Shown here: positions 6,276 through 6,605 of the stretch, in pieces
How the letters are laid out: each line of letters starts with the position of its first letter
How positions within the stretch are numbered: the stretch's first letter is position 1
Assembly (NCBI GenBank): GCA_031279735.1
Contig: JAITHX010000241.1
Location: forward strand, 1-6,605
Source: Prevotellaceae bacterium
GTDB lineage: Bacteria > Bacteroidota > Bacteroidia > Bacteroidales > UBA932
Direction of reading: 5' to 3'
Length of the DNA: 6,605 bases
Program-made: the position numbers and the translations under genes
The notes under the pieces: model-generated
What the model saw: only the letters and a program-made list of their open reading frames with translations
The model's database searches: none
What the model was told of the DNA's origin: nothing

Positions 6276-6370
6276 GTTCGGTCGTTCGGCTGTTCGGCTG
6301 TTCGGCTGTTCGGCTGTTCGGTCGTTCGGCTGTTCGGCTGTTCGGTCGTTCGGTCGTTCGGTCGTTCGGG
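6276..6370. repeat. 8-bp tandem repeat of two alternating unit types (GTTCGGTC / GTTCGGCT)
   Basis: Eleven full 8-bp units and a partial twelfth lie in tandem. Calling GTTCGGTC unit A and GTTCGGCT unit B, the order is ABBBBABBAAA, then GTTCGGG. There is no other variation. No stop codon falls inside the array on either strand, but no start or convincing frame flanks it, so it is taken as non-coding. Confidence 0.93.
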
Positions 6371-6536
6371 TCTATACTTCCGTCGCGTTAAAATCGTGAG
6401 TTGAAAATAGAGGTTCTACTGGGAATTGTGTGGAAAAGTAAAAGTCATAAAACCCTTATTTTTCAAAGTGCCCTTAGCAGTCTCCCGACAGCATGTATTC
6501 ACCCTTATTCCCTTATTAAGGGATTGTGCGGTTCTT
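6371..6536. other. gene-free spacer with repeated CCCTTA and a short palindrome
   Basis: No ORF of useful length is seen on either strand. CCCTTA occurs four times (6453, 6471, 6502 and 6510), and TAAGGG follows at 6517. TCCCTTA-T-TAAGGGA at 6509-6523 is a perfect 7-bp inverted repeat around one base. GGGAATTGTGTGG at 6421-6433 resembles GGGATTGTGCGG at 6520-6531. Nothing here allows a functional call. Confidence 0.5.
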
Positions 6537-6558
6537 CACCGCGTCGCGGTGTTTTTTT
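6537..6558 (+). terminator. intrinsic terminator-like hairpin on the plus strand
   Basis: CACCGC (6537-6542) and GCGGTG (6546-6551) pair perfectly around the 3-base loop GTC, followed at once by seven T (6552-6558). This is the form of a Rho-independent terminator for plus-strand transcription. No plus-strand gene lies upstream in the window, so it would end a non-coding or read-through transcript, or be part of the neighbouring repeat. Read on the minus strand it lacks a T-run. Confidence 0.5.
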
Positions 6559-6560
6559 AC

Positions 6561-6605
6561 CGCAGAGGACGCAGAGGCTCCGCAAGGGGCGCAGAGGCTT
6601 CGCGT
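6561..6605. repeat. CGCAGAGG-type repeat reaching the window edge
   Basis: Units of nine and eleven bases alternate: CGCAGAGGA, CGCAGAGGCTC, CGCAAGGGG, CGCAGAGGCTT, then CGCGT at the end of the window, which gives a 20-bp period. The array probably continues beyond the window, so its length and what it borders are unknown. Confidence 0.8.

Noticed and set aside
6131..6605. tRNA or other known RNA gene
   Set aside because: No cloverleaf, T-loop motif or recognisable RNA family was seen; the stretch is tandem repeats and AT-rich spacer.

Overview
The window looks like chromosome from a Bacteroidales-type bacterium (phylum Bacteroidota). The reasons are two carbohydrate-active enzymes typical of glycan-foraging Bacteroidota (families GH92 and GH95), both with lipoprotein-type signal peptides. 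Neither start has a clear Shine-Dalgarno sequence, both having A/T-rich leaders, and one upstream octamer fits the Bacteroides -7 promoter element TAnnTTTG. The genus cannot be fixed from what is visible.

Layout, read along the minus strand, which carries all the convincing coding. From the high-coordinate end: 6131-6605 holds no gene but a series of unrelated short tandem repeats and a plus-strand terminator-like hairpin. A candidate -7 element (6163-6156) follows, then a doubtful 43-codon ORF (6130-5999). An intact GH95 enzyme (5974-3488; alpha-L-fucosidase or alpha-L-galactosidase) comes next. A 466-bp gap packed with repeats (3487-3022) leads to an intact GH92 exo-alpha-mannosidase (3021-10), which carries two accessory C-terminal domains.

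Function. The two enzymes would sit on the cell envelope and trim terminal alpha-L-fucose (or L-galactose) and alpha-mannose from complex glycans, a pairing that suits N-glycans or other mannose- and fucose-bearing polymers. No SusC/SusD pair, sensor or sulfatase is in the window, so membership of a polysaccharide utilisation locus is likely but not shown.

The most unusual part is the non-coding DNA. The gap between the genes is a mirrored composite of about 270 bp: a GC-rich box, a spacer, a GTTTTT-GCAC box and 9-bp GATGACAC-type repeats, then the same parts inverted. It is flanked by 7-bp AATTANN repeats. An 89-bp tandem duplication at its right edge has copied the last seven codons and stop of the GH95 gene. 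AATTANN arrays recur at four places, each with its own homogenised last two bases. One abuts the GH92 start codon, one runs through the GH95 stop codon, and one lies against the candidate promoter. The long open frames opposite and within both genes are shadows of GC-rich coding sequence and are not annotated.
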